Below are positions 1-11,096 of a DNA stretch of 64,000 nucleotides, piece by piece. How positions within the stretch are numbered: the first letter of the stretch is position 1; each line of letters begins with the position of its first letter. The stretch is from Pseudorasbora parva. Lineage: Eukaryota; Chordata; Actinopteri; Cypriniformes; Gobionidae. The stretch covers positions 34,495,047 through 34,559,046 of the forward strand of contig NC_090182.1 in the NCBI RefSeq assembly GCF_024679245.1. The letters run 5' to 3'. Both the position numbers and the translations under genes were made by a program. The notes below the pieces were generated by a model that did not search any database, was not told where the DNA came from, and saw nothing but the letters and a program-made list of their open reading frames with translations.

Positions 1-955
1 ATACTTAAAACGTCAATTTGATACCAGTTAGATTTAAACATATGCATGTTTTTTAGCTTTCATTGACCTCTACCATTTCTCTCACTTTTTTTCTGTACAG
101 CTAGCAACAGAGCAGAGAATTACTCTCAATTAAGGAGGCGGAGACTATGAATTGTGCGTTTTTGATAAAACAGGACATGTAATGATTAGGGCTGGGCAAA
201 GCTCCAGACTGACATTTGAAAGCTGTGGCAGCAGCAGTTCTACAGATGATGGTGACAGGCGCAAGTCGGGGCAACCAACTGAGAAAGTTAGTCGCACAAG
301 AGTGACCAGCGGGAATAATGAGTCTACAGACCTGCTAATCATTATAAGATTGCAATCTTCAACACTTACGATGTGAACGCTCTCATTCATATGGGCAGTG
401 ACAATACGTGCTGGTCATGCTGATACTTGTGAAACTTTGAAAAAAGTATGAAACGGTTTAACCCAGAGACTATGGAATATGGACTTTAGTTAACCTTTGA
501 TAGTACGATCATCACACTGTAACATGCAAATCTGCATTTGCAAATTTAATGATTGAACAAATATATCTTGATGCGCCTACGCCTTCCACAAACAATATAT
601 ATTTATAAAAACAGATTTAGACCACTTACCATAGTGATTGCTATTAGGATATGAGGAGACTTTCAACAAGCATAACAAAAACAATTCTCACTAACCAAGA
701 AATAATCAAAGAACAGATGGGCACATTAGTTAAACTGGTCTACGACCTCAAAAAATGATCAACTGCAGATGACAGTCCAATGTTAGATTCAGGCTGTTTT
801 CCACTTTCAAGTTTCCAACAACTGCAATCTATTGAGGGGCAACTGCAGCAGGAGGACTAAAAGACAGCTGTGGTAAGATTTCAATTTATTTAGAAAACAT
901 CTATTTATACATGTCAGCGTTTTCATCTTTTGCACATTGTGAATGGTACCAGAAG

Positions 956-1250
956 TTAAAGGGTTAGTTCACCCAAAAATGAAATTGATGTCATTAATGA
1001 CTCACCCATAAGACCTTGCATCATCTTCGGAACACAGTTTAAGATATTTTATATTTAGTGCGAGAGCGTATCCAAGTGTATGCACACTATACTGTCCATG
1101 TCCAGAAAGGAAAAAAAAACATAATCAAAGTTGTCCATATGTGACATCTGTGGGTTAATTAGAATCTCTTGAATCATCAAACATACATTTTGGTCCAAAA
1201 ATAACATAAACTACGACTTTATTAAGCATTGTCTTCTCTTCCTTGTTTGT
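956..1250 (+). mobile_element. left end of a TTAA-type non-autonomous DNA element, truncated
   Basis: TTAA at 956-959 is followed by AGGGTTAGTTCACCC, the same terminus found on both ends of the complete element at 19372-19920. The body continues with sequence typical of this cyprinid family (ATCTTCGGAACACAG, then GCATTGTCTTCTCTTCC near 1228). The matching right terminus is absent, so this copy is broken after about 1250. No protein is encoded. The TTAA target suggests a Kolobok- or piggyBac-type mover, which is inference. Confidence 0.6.
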
Positions 1251-1310
1251 GTTCAATCGTTTCAACCGGTTATGAACCGTTTATTATTATTATTTTTTTT
1301 GTAATTGCGA

Positions 1311-1387
1311 CTTTGAACGGTTATATAATCGTAGCATCCATAATCGTAATCGCGATTAGAAATTTGATTAATTGTGCAGCCCTACTG
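1311..1387 (+). mobile_element. right-end fragment of a hAT-like non-autonomous element
   Basis: The segment contains internally palindromic AATCGTAATCGCGATTA and ends in TTGTGCAGCCCTA, whose complement begins TAGGGCTGCACAA, a hAT-like terminus common in fish. A partly similar TAGGGCTGGG occurs at 186, but the bases outside the two ends do not match, so I do not join them into one element. The stretch 1388-1728 shows no gene. Confidence 0.35.
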
Positions 1388-1913
1388 CGCACCTGGGAAC
1401 ACTGCTCACGTGGTCAGTCGAATGATTGTCTGCTGTAAAAATGTCAAAAAGGATGTAAACGGTTAATTTTGAAGTGGACTTCTTGAGGAAACTCAGGATT
1501 CGGATTCAGAAGGCAATTCAATTACCACACGACCTTGGTGTTTGTCAAAAAACAGTAGGTATATTGACCAGGGATTTTTACGTGGGTGGTGGGAGAAAAA
1601 ACGCTTTCGTGGTGGGAGAAAAACTGACATTCTGGATTCGGACGGCAATAAAATCACCGACTAGCCCCTGTAAATGATGAATATACCTTACGACTCAATG
1701 AGAAACAATTACCGTCCGAATAGGGCTTTAGTCTTATGCTGCGTTCCACTTCACTTTTAGACACGCACTTGCGAACTTCCCTAAGCACTTCCCTTCGGGG
1801 AATCCCCACCGCCATTTTGAAGTGCTTTCCACTTCATGAAGTGGACAAGGGAAGTTTATATGGACAGACCCTTGCTCCCTCGATTTTCACAGAGGGAACA
1901 AGTCTACTTTATA

Positions 1914-2127
1914 CAGTCTTGTTCAAAATAATAGCAGTACAATGTGACTAACCAGAATAATCAAGGTTTTTAGTATATTTTTTATTGCTACGTGGCAAAC
2001 AAGTTACCAGTAGGTTCAGTAGATTGTCAGAAAACAAACAAGACCCAGCATTCATGATATGCACGCTCTTAAGGCTGTGCAATTGGGCAATTAGTTGAAA
2101 GGGGTGTGTTCAAAAAAATAGCAGTGT
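1914..2127 (+). repeat. left inverted repeat of the Tc1 element
   Basis: Starts CAGTCTTGTTCAAAATAATA and ends with the inner repeat TTCAAAAAAATAGCAGTGT. It is complementary to 3321-3543 with few differences. The outer and inner motifs are the likely transposase binding sites, by analogy with Sleeping Beauty. Confidence 0.85.
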
Positions 2128-2211
2128 CTACCTTTGACTGTACAAACTCAAAACTATTTTGTACAAACATTTTTTTTCTTCTGGGATTTAGCAATCCTGT
2201 GAATCACTAAA

Positions 2212-3207
2212 CTAATATTTAGTTGTATGACCACAGTTTTTTAAAACTGCTTGACATCTGTGTGGCATGGAGTCAACCAACTTGTGGCACCTCTCAGCTG
2301 TTATTCCACTCCATAATTCTTTAACAACATTCCACAATTCATTCACATTTCTTGGTTTTGCTTCAGAAACAGCATTTTTGATATCACCCCACAAGTTCTC
2401 AATTGGATTAAGGTCTGGAGATTGGGCTGGCCACTCCATAACATTAATTTTGTTGGTTTGGAACCAAGACTTTGCCCGTTTACTAGTGTGTTTTGGGTCA
2501 TTGTCTTGTTGAAACAACCGTTTCAAGGGCATGTCCTCTTCAGCATAGGGCAACATGACCTCTTCAAGTATTTTAACATATGCAAATTGATCCATGATCC
2601 CTGGTATGCGATAAATAGGCCCAACACCATAGTAGAAGAAACATGCCCATATCATGATGCTTGCACCTCCATGCTTCACTGTCTTCACTGTGTACTGTGG
2701 CTTTAATTCAGAGTTTGGGGGTCGTCTCACAAACTGGCTGTGGCCCTTGGACCCAAAAAGAACAATTTTACTCTCATCAGTCCACAAAATGTTCCTCCAT
2801 TTCTCTTTAGGCCAGTTGATGTGTTCTTTGGCAAATTGTAACCTCTTCTGCACATGCCTTTTTTTTAACAGAGGGACTTTGCAGGGGATTCTTGAAAATA
2901 GATTAGCTTCACACAGACGTCTTCTAACTGTCACAGTACTTACAGGTAACTCCAGACTGTCTTTGATCATCCTGGAGGTGATCATTGGCTGAGCCTTTGC
3001 CATTCTGGTTATTCTTCTATCCATTTTGATGGTTGTCTTCCGTTTTCTTCGACGTTTCTCTGGTTTTGCTCTCCATTTTAAGGCATTGGAGATCATTTTA
3101 GCTGAACAGCCTATCATTTTTTGCACCTCTTTATAGGTTTTCCCCTCTCTAATCAACTTTTTAATCAAAGTACGCTGTTCTTCTGAACAATGTCTTGAAC
3201 GACCCAT
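2212..3207 (-). CDS. Tc1/mariner transposase, apparently intact (331 aa)
   Basis: Cuts and pastes its own element at TA sites in the nucleus. The N-terminus holds two helix-turn-helix units (about residues 8-45 and 62-105) separated by a basic stretch EKRRRKRK (49-57), the paired-like DNA-binding layout of this family. The catalytic triad is complete: D144 in WTDES, D235 in QQDNDPKH and E270 in [11 protein letters not shown], with exactly 34 residues between the last two (DD34E). Sleeping Beauty-type transposases are about 340 aa, so 331 aa is full length. The start ATG (3205-3207) opens on MGRSRHCS, a normal beginning for the family. No frameshift or stop is present. Activity is plausible but not shown. 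Confidence 0.92.
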   Translation of the reverse strand: MGRSRHCSEEQRTLIKKLIREGKTYKEVQKMIGCSAKMISNALKWRAKPEKRRRKRKTTIKMDRRITRMAKAQPMITSRMIKDSLELPVSTVTVRRRLCEANLFSRIPCKVPLLKKRHVQKRLQFAKEHINWPKEKWRNILWTDESKIVLFGSKGHSQFVRRPPNSELKPQYTVKTVKHGGASIMIWACFFYYGVGPIYRIPGIMDQFAYVKILEEVMLPYAEEDMPLKRLFQQDNDPKHTSKRAKSWFQTNKINVMEWPAQSPDLNPIENLWGDIKNAVSEAKPRNVNELWNVVKELWSGITAERCHKLVDSMPHRCQAVLKNCGHTTKY

Positions 3208-3320
3208 TTTCCTCAGCTTTCAAATGCATGTTCAACAAGTGTTGGCTTCATCCTTAAATAGGGGCCACCTGATTCACACCTGTTTCTTCACAAAATTGAT
3301 GACCTCAGTGATTGAATGCC

Positions 3321-3543
3321 ACACTGCTATTTTTTTTAACACACCCCTTTCAACTAATTCAACTAATTGCCCAATTGCACAGCCTTAAGAGCGTGCATAT
3401 CATGAATGCTGGGTTTCATTTGTTTTCTGAGAATCTACTGAAGCTACTGGTAACTTGTTTGCCACGTAGCAATAAAAAATATACTAAAAACCTTGATTAT
3501 TCTGGTTAGTCACATTGTACTGCTATTATTTTGAACAAGACTG
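3321..3543 (-). repeat. right inverted repeat of the Tc1 element
   Basis: Complement of the left repeat, with inner motif near 3321-3340 and outer motif ending at 3543. It carries a short duplication (CAACTAATT twice) that the left arm lacks, so the arms differ slightly in length. Confidence 0.85.
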
Positions 3544-4047
3544 TATGTACACTTCAGGCAGATTCATATACCACAATGCAACGCGATTGTGACATCACCA
3601 CATATCGCGTTTCATTTACCCCACCACAAACAACTCTGACAATTTAAATATTTTTAAAAACATTTAAAACAACCCAAACACACCTATATACATATATAAT
3701 GTTGCATTAAACTATTTCGTAAAGGAGAAAATTAATAATATATACTCTCCAAAGTGGATTCCAAGTGATCAAGGGCTTAGGGCGTTCCAGTTCAGTCCAT
3801 TGCAAATGTTCCGTCAGTAGTGGGCACTTATGCAACGCAAGCAATGACACATCCGAGTGAACGAGACAGAGGGAAGTTTGCAAATAAAGGGCATAATAAA
3901 AACGAAATGGAACGCAGCATTAGTCTTGTGCTAAATGTCCTTGTTAGTTTTAGTCATATTTAGTCATTCACATATCTTTTTTAGCTAGTCAAGTTTTAGT
4001 CGACTAAAAGTCTTTTCATTTTAGTCTAGTTTTAGTCAGAAGAAAAC

Positions 4048-4231
4048 GTCTCAGTTACGTCTGTAACCTTAGTTCCCAGAATGGGAACAAGACACTGCGT
4101 CACCGCTCTGGGTGTATGTAACCAGTATGTAAAGTAATCAGTCCAATGGAGAGATGGAACGTCATAGGCAGGTGACGTCATCGACCTGGAAACTATAAAG
4201 ACTGCCGGCAAACACACGCCCCCAGCTTCTG
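4048..4231 (+). repeat. left inverted terminal repeat of the minus-strand DIRS element
   Basis: Matches the complement of 8809-8957 through blocks such as GTCCAATGG, ACGTCATAGGC and GCCGGCAAACACACG, with small insertions. On the element's own strand this is the downstream terminus. Confidence 0.8.
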
Positions 4232-4293
4232 AAAAGGCCTGAAACAAGCCGCTAGTGGGCATGTGGGGATTATGGCCGGGTGACACAGCATCT

Positions 4294-4380
4294 TGTTCCC
4301 ATTCCGGGAACTAAGGTTACAGACGTAACCAAGACGTTCCCGTTCAAGAAACTCGAGCTGCGTCACCACTCTGGGAACGA
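4294..4380 (+). repeat. DIRS internal complementary region
   Basis: The first part (4294-4330) is the complement of the left terminus (GGGAACTAAGGTTACAGACG). It is followed directly by the complement of the right terminus (GTTCCCGTTC, then CTGCGTCA). In DIRS elements this joined segment is thought to template completion of both ends of the circular intermediate. Its presence confirms the family and fixes the element's limits near 4048 and 8957. Confidence 0.85.
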
Positions 4381-4483
4381 CAATACCCACGTCCCCATAC
4401 GAGCCGGGTGCCCGCCTGTTGAATTGTCTAAGGGGCGAGCTCCCGAGACCCAGGAGTAGAATTTATGTCTAGTATATAGAACC

Positions 4484-5230
4484 TTAGAAAAGTAAGGTGG
4501 ACATATGTCCAGCTCTGTGGACATATGTATCAAGAGCCCGAACCGGGCAAAGCAGATTAAGTGTTTCCTGGTCTGACGTCACAAGCGGAGGAGGATAAAA
4601 GGCCTGGAGCATGATAGGTCTCATAGGATTTGAAGGAAACTTAGGAATATAGCCCGGCCTCGGATGGAGGAAGGCCTTAGCCATACCGGGCGCAAATTCC
4701 AAGCACGAGGGTGCCACAGAGAAGGCTTGAAGATCTCCTATTCTCTTCAAGTAGGAAATAGCCAGAAGAAAAAGAGTTTTGAGGGTAAGGAACCGCTCAG
4801 AAACTGAATCCAAGGGCTCAAAGGGAGCCCCTGAAAGGCCTTGCAGGACAACAGCCAAGTCCCAGGCCGGCACCCTGGTGCGTACTGCAGGTCTTAACCT
4901 CAACGTCCCATGGAGGAAACGGGTTACCAGCGGGTGTCGCCCCAAAGAAACCCCACCCAAAGGAGAGGGGTAGGCTGCTAAGGCCGCCACATACACCTTC
5001 AAAGTGGAGGGAGCTAGCCCGGAGGAGAATCTCTCCTGCAGGGACTCCAGCACCGCGCTCGCAGGGCAGTTAACTGGGTCCCACAGGCGATCTCGGTTCC
5101 ATAAGGTTAAGAGTCTCCATTTTAAAGCGTAAAGTATCCTCGTGGAGGGAGCTCTAGAGTGCAGAATGGTCTCAACAACCTTGGTTGAGAGACCAGCACT
5201 TATGAGCTGGGCCCTCTCAGAGGTTTCCAC
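4484..5230 (-). pseudogene. DIRS tyrosine recombinase, C-terminus missing
   Basis: Integrates the circular DNA intermediate. This 248-residue frame has the N-terminal helical core-binding domain (about 20-110) and the first catalytic arginine, R163, in LKRIGDLQ. It stops after DTYVHRAGH. The second catalytic box (HxxR) and the nucleophilic tyrosine, which should follow within about 100 residues, are absent from the roughly 100 bp before the internal complementary region. A deletion has therefore removed them. This copy cannot supply recombinase. Confidence 0.8.
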
Positions 5231-5416
5231 AGCTGGGCCCTCTCAGTAGTTTCCACAGCTCTGGGCGAGGGTACAGAACGGCCCCGCCCACCTGAGAGAG
5301 AAGGTCCCTGCTGAGTGGAATCTCCAGTGCAGAGCCGTCGAGGAGAGACACTATGTCTAAAAAAACCAGGCTCGGGCCGGCCAAAACGGGGCTACTAGAA
5401 GTAGACGAACCCCGTC

Positions 5417-7150
5417 CTAAAGCACCCTCTCTAGAACTCCCGGAAGCAGAGCAATCGGGGGGAAAGCGTACAGGAGCAGCCTCGGCCACTCCTGCACCAT
5501 GGCATCCAGTCCGGGAGGAGATGGCTGCACTAAGGAGAACCACAGAAGGCAGTGCGTATTCTCCTGAGTAGCGAACAGGTCGACTTGCACCCTGCCAAAC
5601 TTTTCCCATAGGAGCTCCACCACCTTGCTGTGGAGTCTCCCTTTCCTGGGCCTTGGCCCCTGCCTCGACAGGATGTCTGCTTCCACATTCAGGTGCCCCG
5701 GGATGTAAACTGCCCTCAGCGAGCACAGTTTCCCCTGGGCCCACAGGAGGATCTGATGGGGCAGTTTGTATAACATACAAGACCTCAGACCCCCCTGATG
5801 GTTAATATAGGCGACCACCGATGTGCTGTATGTGCGAGCCAGCACATGGCGGCCCCTGTGATATAGCAGGAAGTGTTTCAGAGCCTGAAACATGGCCAAC
5901 ATTTCTAGACAATGTATGTGCTATAAACGCTGGCCCTCCTGTCACAGGCCCTGGGCCGAGCGACCACTCATGGTCGCCCTCCAGCCCGTCAGGGAGGCAT
6001 CCGTGGTCAGAGATGCGCGTTGACACGGTGCCCCCAGCAACGGGCCTTGGTCCAGAAACCAAGGGTCCTTCCACATAACCAAGGCGCAGAGACACCGCAG
6101 CGTACCTTGATTACACGAAAGGGGTTTCCCCTCGGGGAATATCCCTTGGTCTTGAGCCACCACTGTAGTGGTCTCATGTGCAAAAGGCCGCAAGGAATCA
6201 CGTTGGCCGCTGCTGCACTCAGACCTAACAGTCTCTGGAACTGCTTTACAGTGAGTGACTGGTCTAGCCTCAGCCCTCTGACTGATGGGAGAATCGACCC
6301 TATATGAGTCGAATCTCAAATCACCCCCAAATACGTGATCCTCTGGACTGGTGAAAGCACGCTCTTCTTTGAGTTGAGCCTCAGCCCCAACCTCCCCATG
6401 TGCACTTGCACAGCATCTCGAGCTGAATGAGTGAGAATCATCCAATCGTCGATGTAATTGAGGATCCGAATCCCCTGTATCCGCAAAGGGACTAACGCCG
6501 CGTCCACCCACTTCATGAACTTGCGGGGTGAAAGGGCTAGACCGAAGGGAAGTACCAGATATTGGTACGCGTCTCCCCGAAAGTGAACCTCAGATACTTC
6601 CTGTGCTGCGGAAGGATGGAGACATGGAAATATGCATCTTTTAGATCTATGGTCACAAATAAGTCCTCGGACCTGATCTGTGACACAGTCTGTTTGAGTG
6701 TGAGCATCTTGAACTTGAGCTTTGCCACCGAGCAGTTCAAGACGCGAAGATCTAAAATAGGGCGCAGCCCCCCCATCCTTCTTCAGCACTATGAAGTACC
6801 GCTGTTAAACCCTGACTCTCTGTCTGGCAGAAGGACTCTTTCTATCGCCTCTTTCCGTAGGAGAGTCTGTACTTCGTCATGACCATAGCCTACTCGGGGC
6901 CCACCACCGTGGGCAGAACCCCGTTGAAAGGAGGTGGATGCCATCTGAACTGTATGGCGTACCCCTTTTTTATAAACTGCAGGACCCAACGAGAAATATT
7001 TGGAAGATTCTCCCACTCTGCTGCAAAATCTACTGAGGGTACCAGCCTCTCGAGGCTGGCCTCTGATGTACTCTGCACCGCGAGTGCAGTGCCCATGAAA
7101 CGGCGAACCAGCAGGGAACAACTGACTCGACGGCGCCACTCTCCTCCTTA
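5417..7150 (-). pseudogene. DIRS reverse transcriptase/RNase H, frameshifted
   Basis: Copies element RNA into DNA and removes the RNA strand. Recognisable pieces run from about 7096 (AAEWENLPNISRW), through 6776-6537 (LRPILDLRVLN and TIDLKDAYFHV, RT motifs), to the polymerase motif YIDD at 6445-6456. The RNase H motif TTDASLTGW follows near 6000. The remaining RNase H runs from 5902 to 5417 (SVVAYINHQGG, then VEADILSR). At least three frame changes separate them, near 6800, 6590 and 5940. All motifs occur in the order expected for DIRS, so the gene was complete when inserted. Confidence 0.82.
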
Positions 7151-7378
7151 GAGGGCACGAGCCATCCTCGGATGGCCCGTGAGAGCCCTCCACTCCCCGG
7201 CGCTCGGGCAGGGTTGGTGCAATGACCCTGTGAGGGCACCGAGGGCCGACGGGTACCGTATAATGAGGTAAGTACTGCCTGCCCCCAGAGGGGACCACCC
7301 TCACTGTCCTGACCATACAGGCGCTAGGACTCTTTCGACGCAGCCTTCTTCGAGATAATGACTCTCCTTAGATCAGGC

Positions 7379-8697
7379 CTACCTAGAAGGCTGCGCCTGA
7401 GAGCGCTGCCCACCGCCCCACCCTTTCTGCGGCGGTATGTGGGTGGCGACACTCTGCTTTTGGTGCGCTCGATGGAAGGAGCTAGCACTCGGCATCTGCT
7501 GCTCTCTCACAGCAGCAGGTGAGGCCTGGGGTTTGCGGGGAAGGAATTGCTTTAGCGCCGCTGCCTGCTTTTTGGCCTCCTGAAACCTGTCGGTAACGTT
7601 ACTGACGGCGTCACCGAACAGGCCCTCAGGAGACAGTGGTGCATCCAGCAAAAAGGTCTTATCCTTTTCCTTTATCTCGGTCAGATTTAGCCACAGATGT
7701 CTCTCCATGGCCACCAGGGCTGCCATAGAACGGCCTATACATCTGGCCATCTCCTTGGTGAAACGGAGGGCTAAATCTGCCGAGGATCGGAGCTCATGCA
7801 CTATATCCGCCCCGATCTCATCCCTTTCCCCCAGGTCCTTCAACAGGTCAGCCTGGTATGCCTGCATAATAGCCATTGTATGCAGACATGCGGCGGCCTG
7901 ACCTGCTGCCGAGTATGCTTTACCCACTAAAGCAAATGTTGATCTTAAGGGCTTAGTGGGTAAAGTGGGAGCTTTAATGGCCGATGCCGAATCGGGAGAG
8001 AGATGGCTCATGAGTGTCTCTTCCACCCTCGGCATAGAACCATAACCATGCCTTTTCAACCTCGCAATGTTACTGTATACTGCTGTGTGGGTGTTGAAAA
8101 CACGGGATGACATGGGCGCTCATCAAGCCAGCTTTTTACTGAGGTGCCCTCCTGCTGTTCATTTGGCCATTCAATATTTAATTTAGTCACAGCCCTGCTC
8201 AAAACCTCTACCAACTCCTCACTTGTGGTGGTTTGACGTGGCGAATCTTCAACCCCCGCGTCGATACTGCAGACATCAACCTCCTTGAAGGAAGATAACT
8301 GAAGCATCGTGGCAGGAGAAACCGCAGTGTGGGCTCCCGAACCCGAAGAAACAGCCATTGATCTAACGGGTGAAGGCTGAGAAAGGGCAGGGCCCGTCTC
8401 AAACCCCTCTGTTAGATCCAGTTGCGACCCCCACGACATGAGCTTCCACTGTGCCTCGGCAACAGCGGGGCCCATGCTGCGGGGAAAGCGAGCCGGGACG
8501 CCCTCCTCGAAGAGTGCCCGTCGGGATCGCAGCACGCGGAGAGGCAGAGCCTCATAATGCTCGCAGCCGCCACCCTCGAGTGCCGACTGCGCGTGCTGTT
8601 CACACAAACAAACAACGCACATCTGGTGTGTATCCCTGCTCATAAGAAAGCACGAGTAGGGAGGAACACACCTTCTGAACGATTGTTCGTTCGCCAT
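7379..8697 (-). pseudogene. DIRS gag-like gene with one frameshift
   Basis: Two overlapping frames form one gag-like gene. The upstream part (8056-8697, 213 aa) starts MANEQSFRR. It contains a cysteine/histidine cluster, CVVCLCEQHAQ, like the zinc-ribbon seen near the start of fish DIRS gag and in the second DIRS copy at 56140-56250. The downstream part (7379-8113, 244 aa) is largely helical with an alanine-rich stretch and ends in a basic, glutamine-rich tail. The frame changes near 8100-8113 by a single-base length difference. Gag packages the element's RNA. Assignment rests on position and composition, since gag diverges fast. Confidence 0.7.
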
Positions 8698-8808
8698 ATC
8701 TCACTGTCAGTAATGTGTGTATTTTTGTATGGAAAAACAACAAAGGCTGAACTCAGACACAACACAGAGACAGTTTGGACAATGAAACAGAGCGCTTGTT
8801 GAAGGCAA

Positions 8809-8957
8809 CAGAAGCTGGGGCCGTGTGTTTGCCGGGAGGCTTTATAGCCTATGACGTTCAGTCTCACCATTGGACTAATTACATACGTGCTTCACGACGC
8901 AATCACGCAGAGGCGTTCCCAGGGCGTTGACGCAGCTTGAGTTCCATGAACGGGAAC
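8809..8957 (+). repeat. right inverted terminal repeat of the minus-strand DIRS element
   Basis: Upstream terminus on the element's strand. It includes TTTATAGCCTATGACGTTC and ends GAACGGGAAC. The TATAG block may serve as a promoter element for the transcript, which is inference. Confidence 0.78.
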
Positions 8958-9164
8958 TCAATATATCTTAGTCATTTTTAGTTAAAACATTTTAGTCTCT
9001 TTTTTAAAATAAGTTATTTCTGAGATTTCTTATACCATTTCAGTCAAATAGTGTTTAACAAACCTCAAATATTGGCTTAATTAATAAACAAAATACACTT
9101 GATAAATTATTTTTGTTGAATGCAACTTTGTTAAATTTATCGATTTCGATAGCCTACTGTAGCC

Positions 9165-10452
9165 TAGAGGTTAGATCGGGCTCAAAAAATCAAGCCCGAC
9201 CCTATCCGAGCCCGTGCACGTTGTGTCCGAGCCCGGCCCGGCCCGACACATTAACTGTAATTATGAGCCCGAGCCCGATTTAAACCCGACCATTGTTCAA
9301 TATGTGGGCGTTTTGACGAGAACGAGCCTGTAATGAGCAAAGCGCAGCGAAACGGACTGGTGAGGCTCATGATAAAACTACATTTAGTTTTCAGTTTTCT
9401 CCACAGCGACTGTACAGCCGAATAACATTTTGTTGCAATATTTTCATGTTTAACACCTTGAAGCTGCTTTGAAACAATCATCATTGTAAAAGCGCTATAG
9501 GCTATAAATAGAGTTGACTTGACTCCGCTCAATAATCCGCAGGCGCGCGCTCATGATCCGCTCACCGGTAAACTGATGTCTGCTCAAATCCAGCTCAGAC
9601 ATTTATCTGTAGCTTACTTTGTTCTAGCCATTAAACAATGTGTTTTTTCCTTTATATTTATGTTTAAATATTATAATATTATTTTTACATTTCATCTGAT
9701 TATGATGAGTGAAAAGATGCGAGTGGGTCAGAAATGATTTTGGTGGTTATATTTAGTTTAATATTAAGTTTTGTTTTGTAGAAAGCATTTATTTCGTTTT
9801 GTTTAAATTGTATCTTAATTTTAAAAAAAGGTTTCTTGGGCCAATTGCCTGGATTTAATAAATAAAAAGCAAATAGCAGACTATAATCGCGAGGTGAAGT
9901 CGTGGGAGTGATTGCTTTCATTTCATCTCATGAACTGGAGCGCGCGTCTCATAAATAAACCGAAACTCAGCAGGCTTCTCGCCTCACAGACATGACAAAT
10001 ATGCGTATAGAAAGCTTGAAATGACCACTTTTAAACGAAACGATTCGAAGATATTTAATTAAGCAAAGTGCAGTGTTGACGCGAGCAGCTCTTGACTCAG
10101 AGCGTTTCTGTTTATAATGCTGCGCTCCATCACTGCTCGAGCTGTGAGTTTAACACGCATTTTTACACTAATCCTGATTTGTGCAACATTGTAGCCTACA
10201 CATTTGTTTCTTAGTTGTTGTATTAGTTCTTACTTTGCTAAATATACATATAATTTCTGATTATAGCATAGCTTTCTGTCCACCCAATTAGACTAGTAAA
10301 GTAGGCTAATGATTAAAAAAAAAAAAACGCTTGATCACGGGCCCGGCCCAACCCTACCCGAGGATAGTGCAGGGAAATCTCAGCCCGACCCGGCCCGCGG
10401 GTCGGTTCGGGTCAGGTTCGGGCTCGGGCTCGGCTAGAGAATCTAAACTCTA
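9165..10452. mobile_element. hAT-like non-autonomous element with GC-rich ends
   Basis: Flanked by an exact 8-bp duplication, CTGTAGCC (9157-9164 and 10453-10460). The ends are TAGAGGTTAGATC and, in complement, TAGAGTTTAGATTC. Just inside each end lies a run of alternating GGGCTC/GCCCGA words (9176-9290 and 10338-10435). The 1288-bp body is AT-rich and encodes no transposase. An 8-bp duplication with a TAG-start terminus fits the hAT superfamily. Confidence 0.8.
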
Positions 10453-11096
10453 CTGTAGCCTGCTGTAAGGACAAATACTTTTCTATTTTAAACTTTTCTT
10501 GGGTTAACTTATATCATTAATATTCACTTGTATGGTCTTATATAAGTATCATTAAAAATATTAGGATGTAAGTTGATATTTTAAATTTTAAATTTTAAAA
10601 AATCTAGTATTTGATAATGTCTAAATATTTATTCAAATGCAAAACTTAAATAAAAGTAAGCAGGTATGATCTGCAATACTTTGAGCAACTAGACTAGATG
10701 TATAAACTATGTATATTTATTTAATAAAGAGCCATGCAGGCACCAAGTGGGTAAACCATGGGATTACAAATGAAAATGATTTCCACAAAATTACTCTAAA
10801 TTTGCCTCTTTGCATTTGAAATTCTCTATTTTAACCTTAATCACTACTCTAATAGTAATATAAATAATACAAATATTAGAAGAAAAATATTTTAAGTGTC
10901 ATTAATGGAGCCTAATTGTTGCACAAATAATTTTTACTACCAAAAGATCTCCTCAAAATGTTTCTCCTCAAAACTAAAATATAGAACATTTGAAAAATAG
11001 TTAAGGTGTATGGTCACATTTGACTACCAATGAGTATGAGTGAGTGTGACATTAATGTTAACACCATTGCATCTCAAGCACTCTCATTAATAAAAC
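10453..11096. other. AT-rich spacer, nothing recognised
   Basis: Strongly AT-rich with many short A/T tracts and no open frame of note. I see no terminal repeats or gene. Confidence 0.5.

Larger units (their letters stand above)
1914..3543 (-). mobile_element. complete Tc1/mariner transposon with IR/DR ends
   Basis: The 1630-bp element lies between TA dinucleotides (1912-1913 and 3544-3545), the standard Tc1/mariner target. Its inverted repeats are over 210 bp long (1914-2127 and 3321-3543). Each carries an outer and an inner copy of a motif like TTCAAAATAATAGCAGT, which is the IR/DR layout of the fish Sleeping Beauty type. The two repeats look nearly identical and the transposase frame is unbroken, so insertion may be recent. 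It resembles zebrafish Tc1 families still able to move, such as the ZB type. That family assignment is from memory and unverified. Confidence 0.9.
1736..3920. mobile_element. hAT-like non-autonomous element, split by a Tc1 insertion
   Basis: The left end begins ATGCTGCGTTCCACTTC and the right end, read in complement, begins ATGCTGCGTTCCATTTC. The direct duplication TAGTCTT flanks both sides (1729-1735 and 3921-3927). It can be read as 8 bp (TTAGTCTT) if the right end is placed one base inward, which fits hAT-type insertion. Excluding the Tc1 element within it, about 550 bp remain, with no transposase. It is therefore a non-autonomous element that later served as a Tc1 target. Confidence 0.7.
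4048..8957 (-). mobile_element. DIRS-type tyrosine-recombinase retrotransposon
   Basis: About 4.9 kb, reading right to left: gag-like ORF, reverse transcriptase, RNase H, tyrosine recombinase. Its ends are inverted repeats (8809-8957 and 4048-4231, sharing AACACACG and CCCAGCTTCTG), not LTRs. A separate internal complementary region at 4294-4380 contains complements of both outer termini joined together. That layout is specific to DIRS elements, which replicate through a circle and integrate with a recombinase instead of a DDE integrase. No clear target duplication is seen, as expected. All coding regions are damaged. Confidence 0.88.
3928..9156. repeat. TTTTAGTC-rich dispersed repeat interrupted by the DIRS element
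   Basis: The pieces at about 3928-4047 and 8958-9156 share the motif TTTTAGTC and variants (TTTTAGTCGACTAAAAG at 3993-4010, CATTTTAGTCTC near 8988). They appear to be two halves of one older repeat into which the DIRS element inserted. A related trace lies at 14240-14300. No coding capacity is seen. Its outer limits could not be fixed. Confidence 0.45.

Noticed and set aside
186..1387. One hAT element from TAGGGCTGGG to CAGCCCTA
   Set aside because: The two ends resemble different families and the flanking 8 bp (GTAATGAT and CTGCGCAC) do not match.
2267..2992. Plus-strand frames across the Tc1 element
   Set aside because: Antisense shadows of the intact transposase at 2212-3207.
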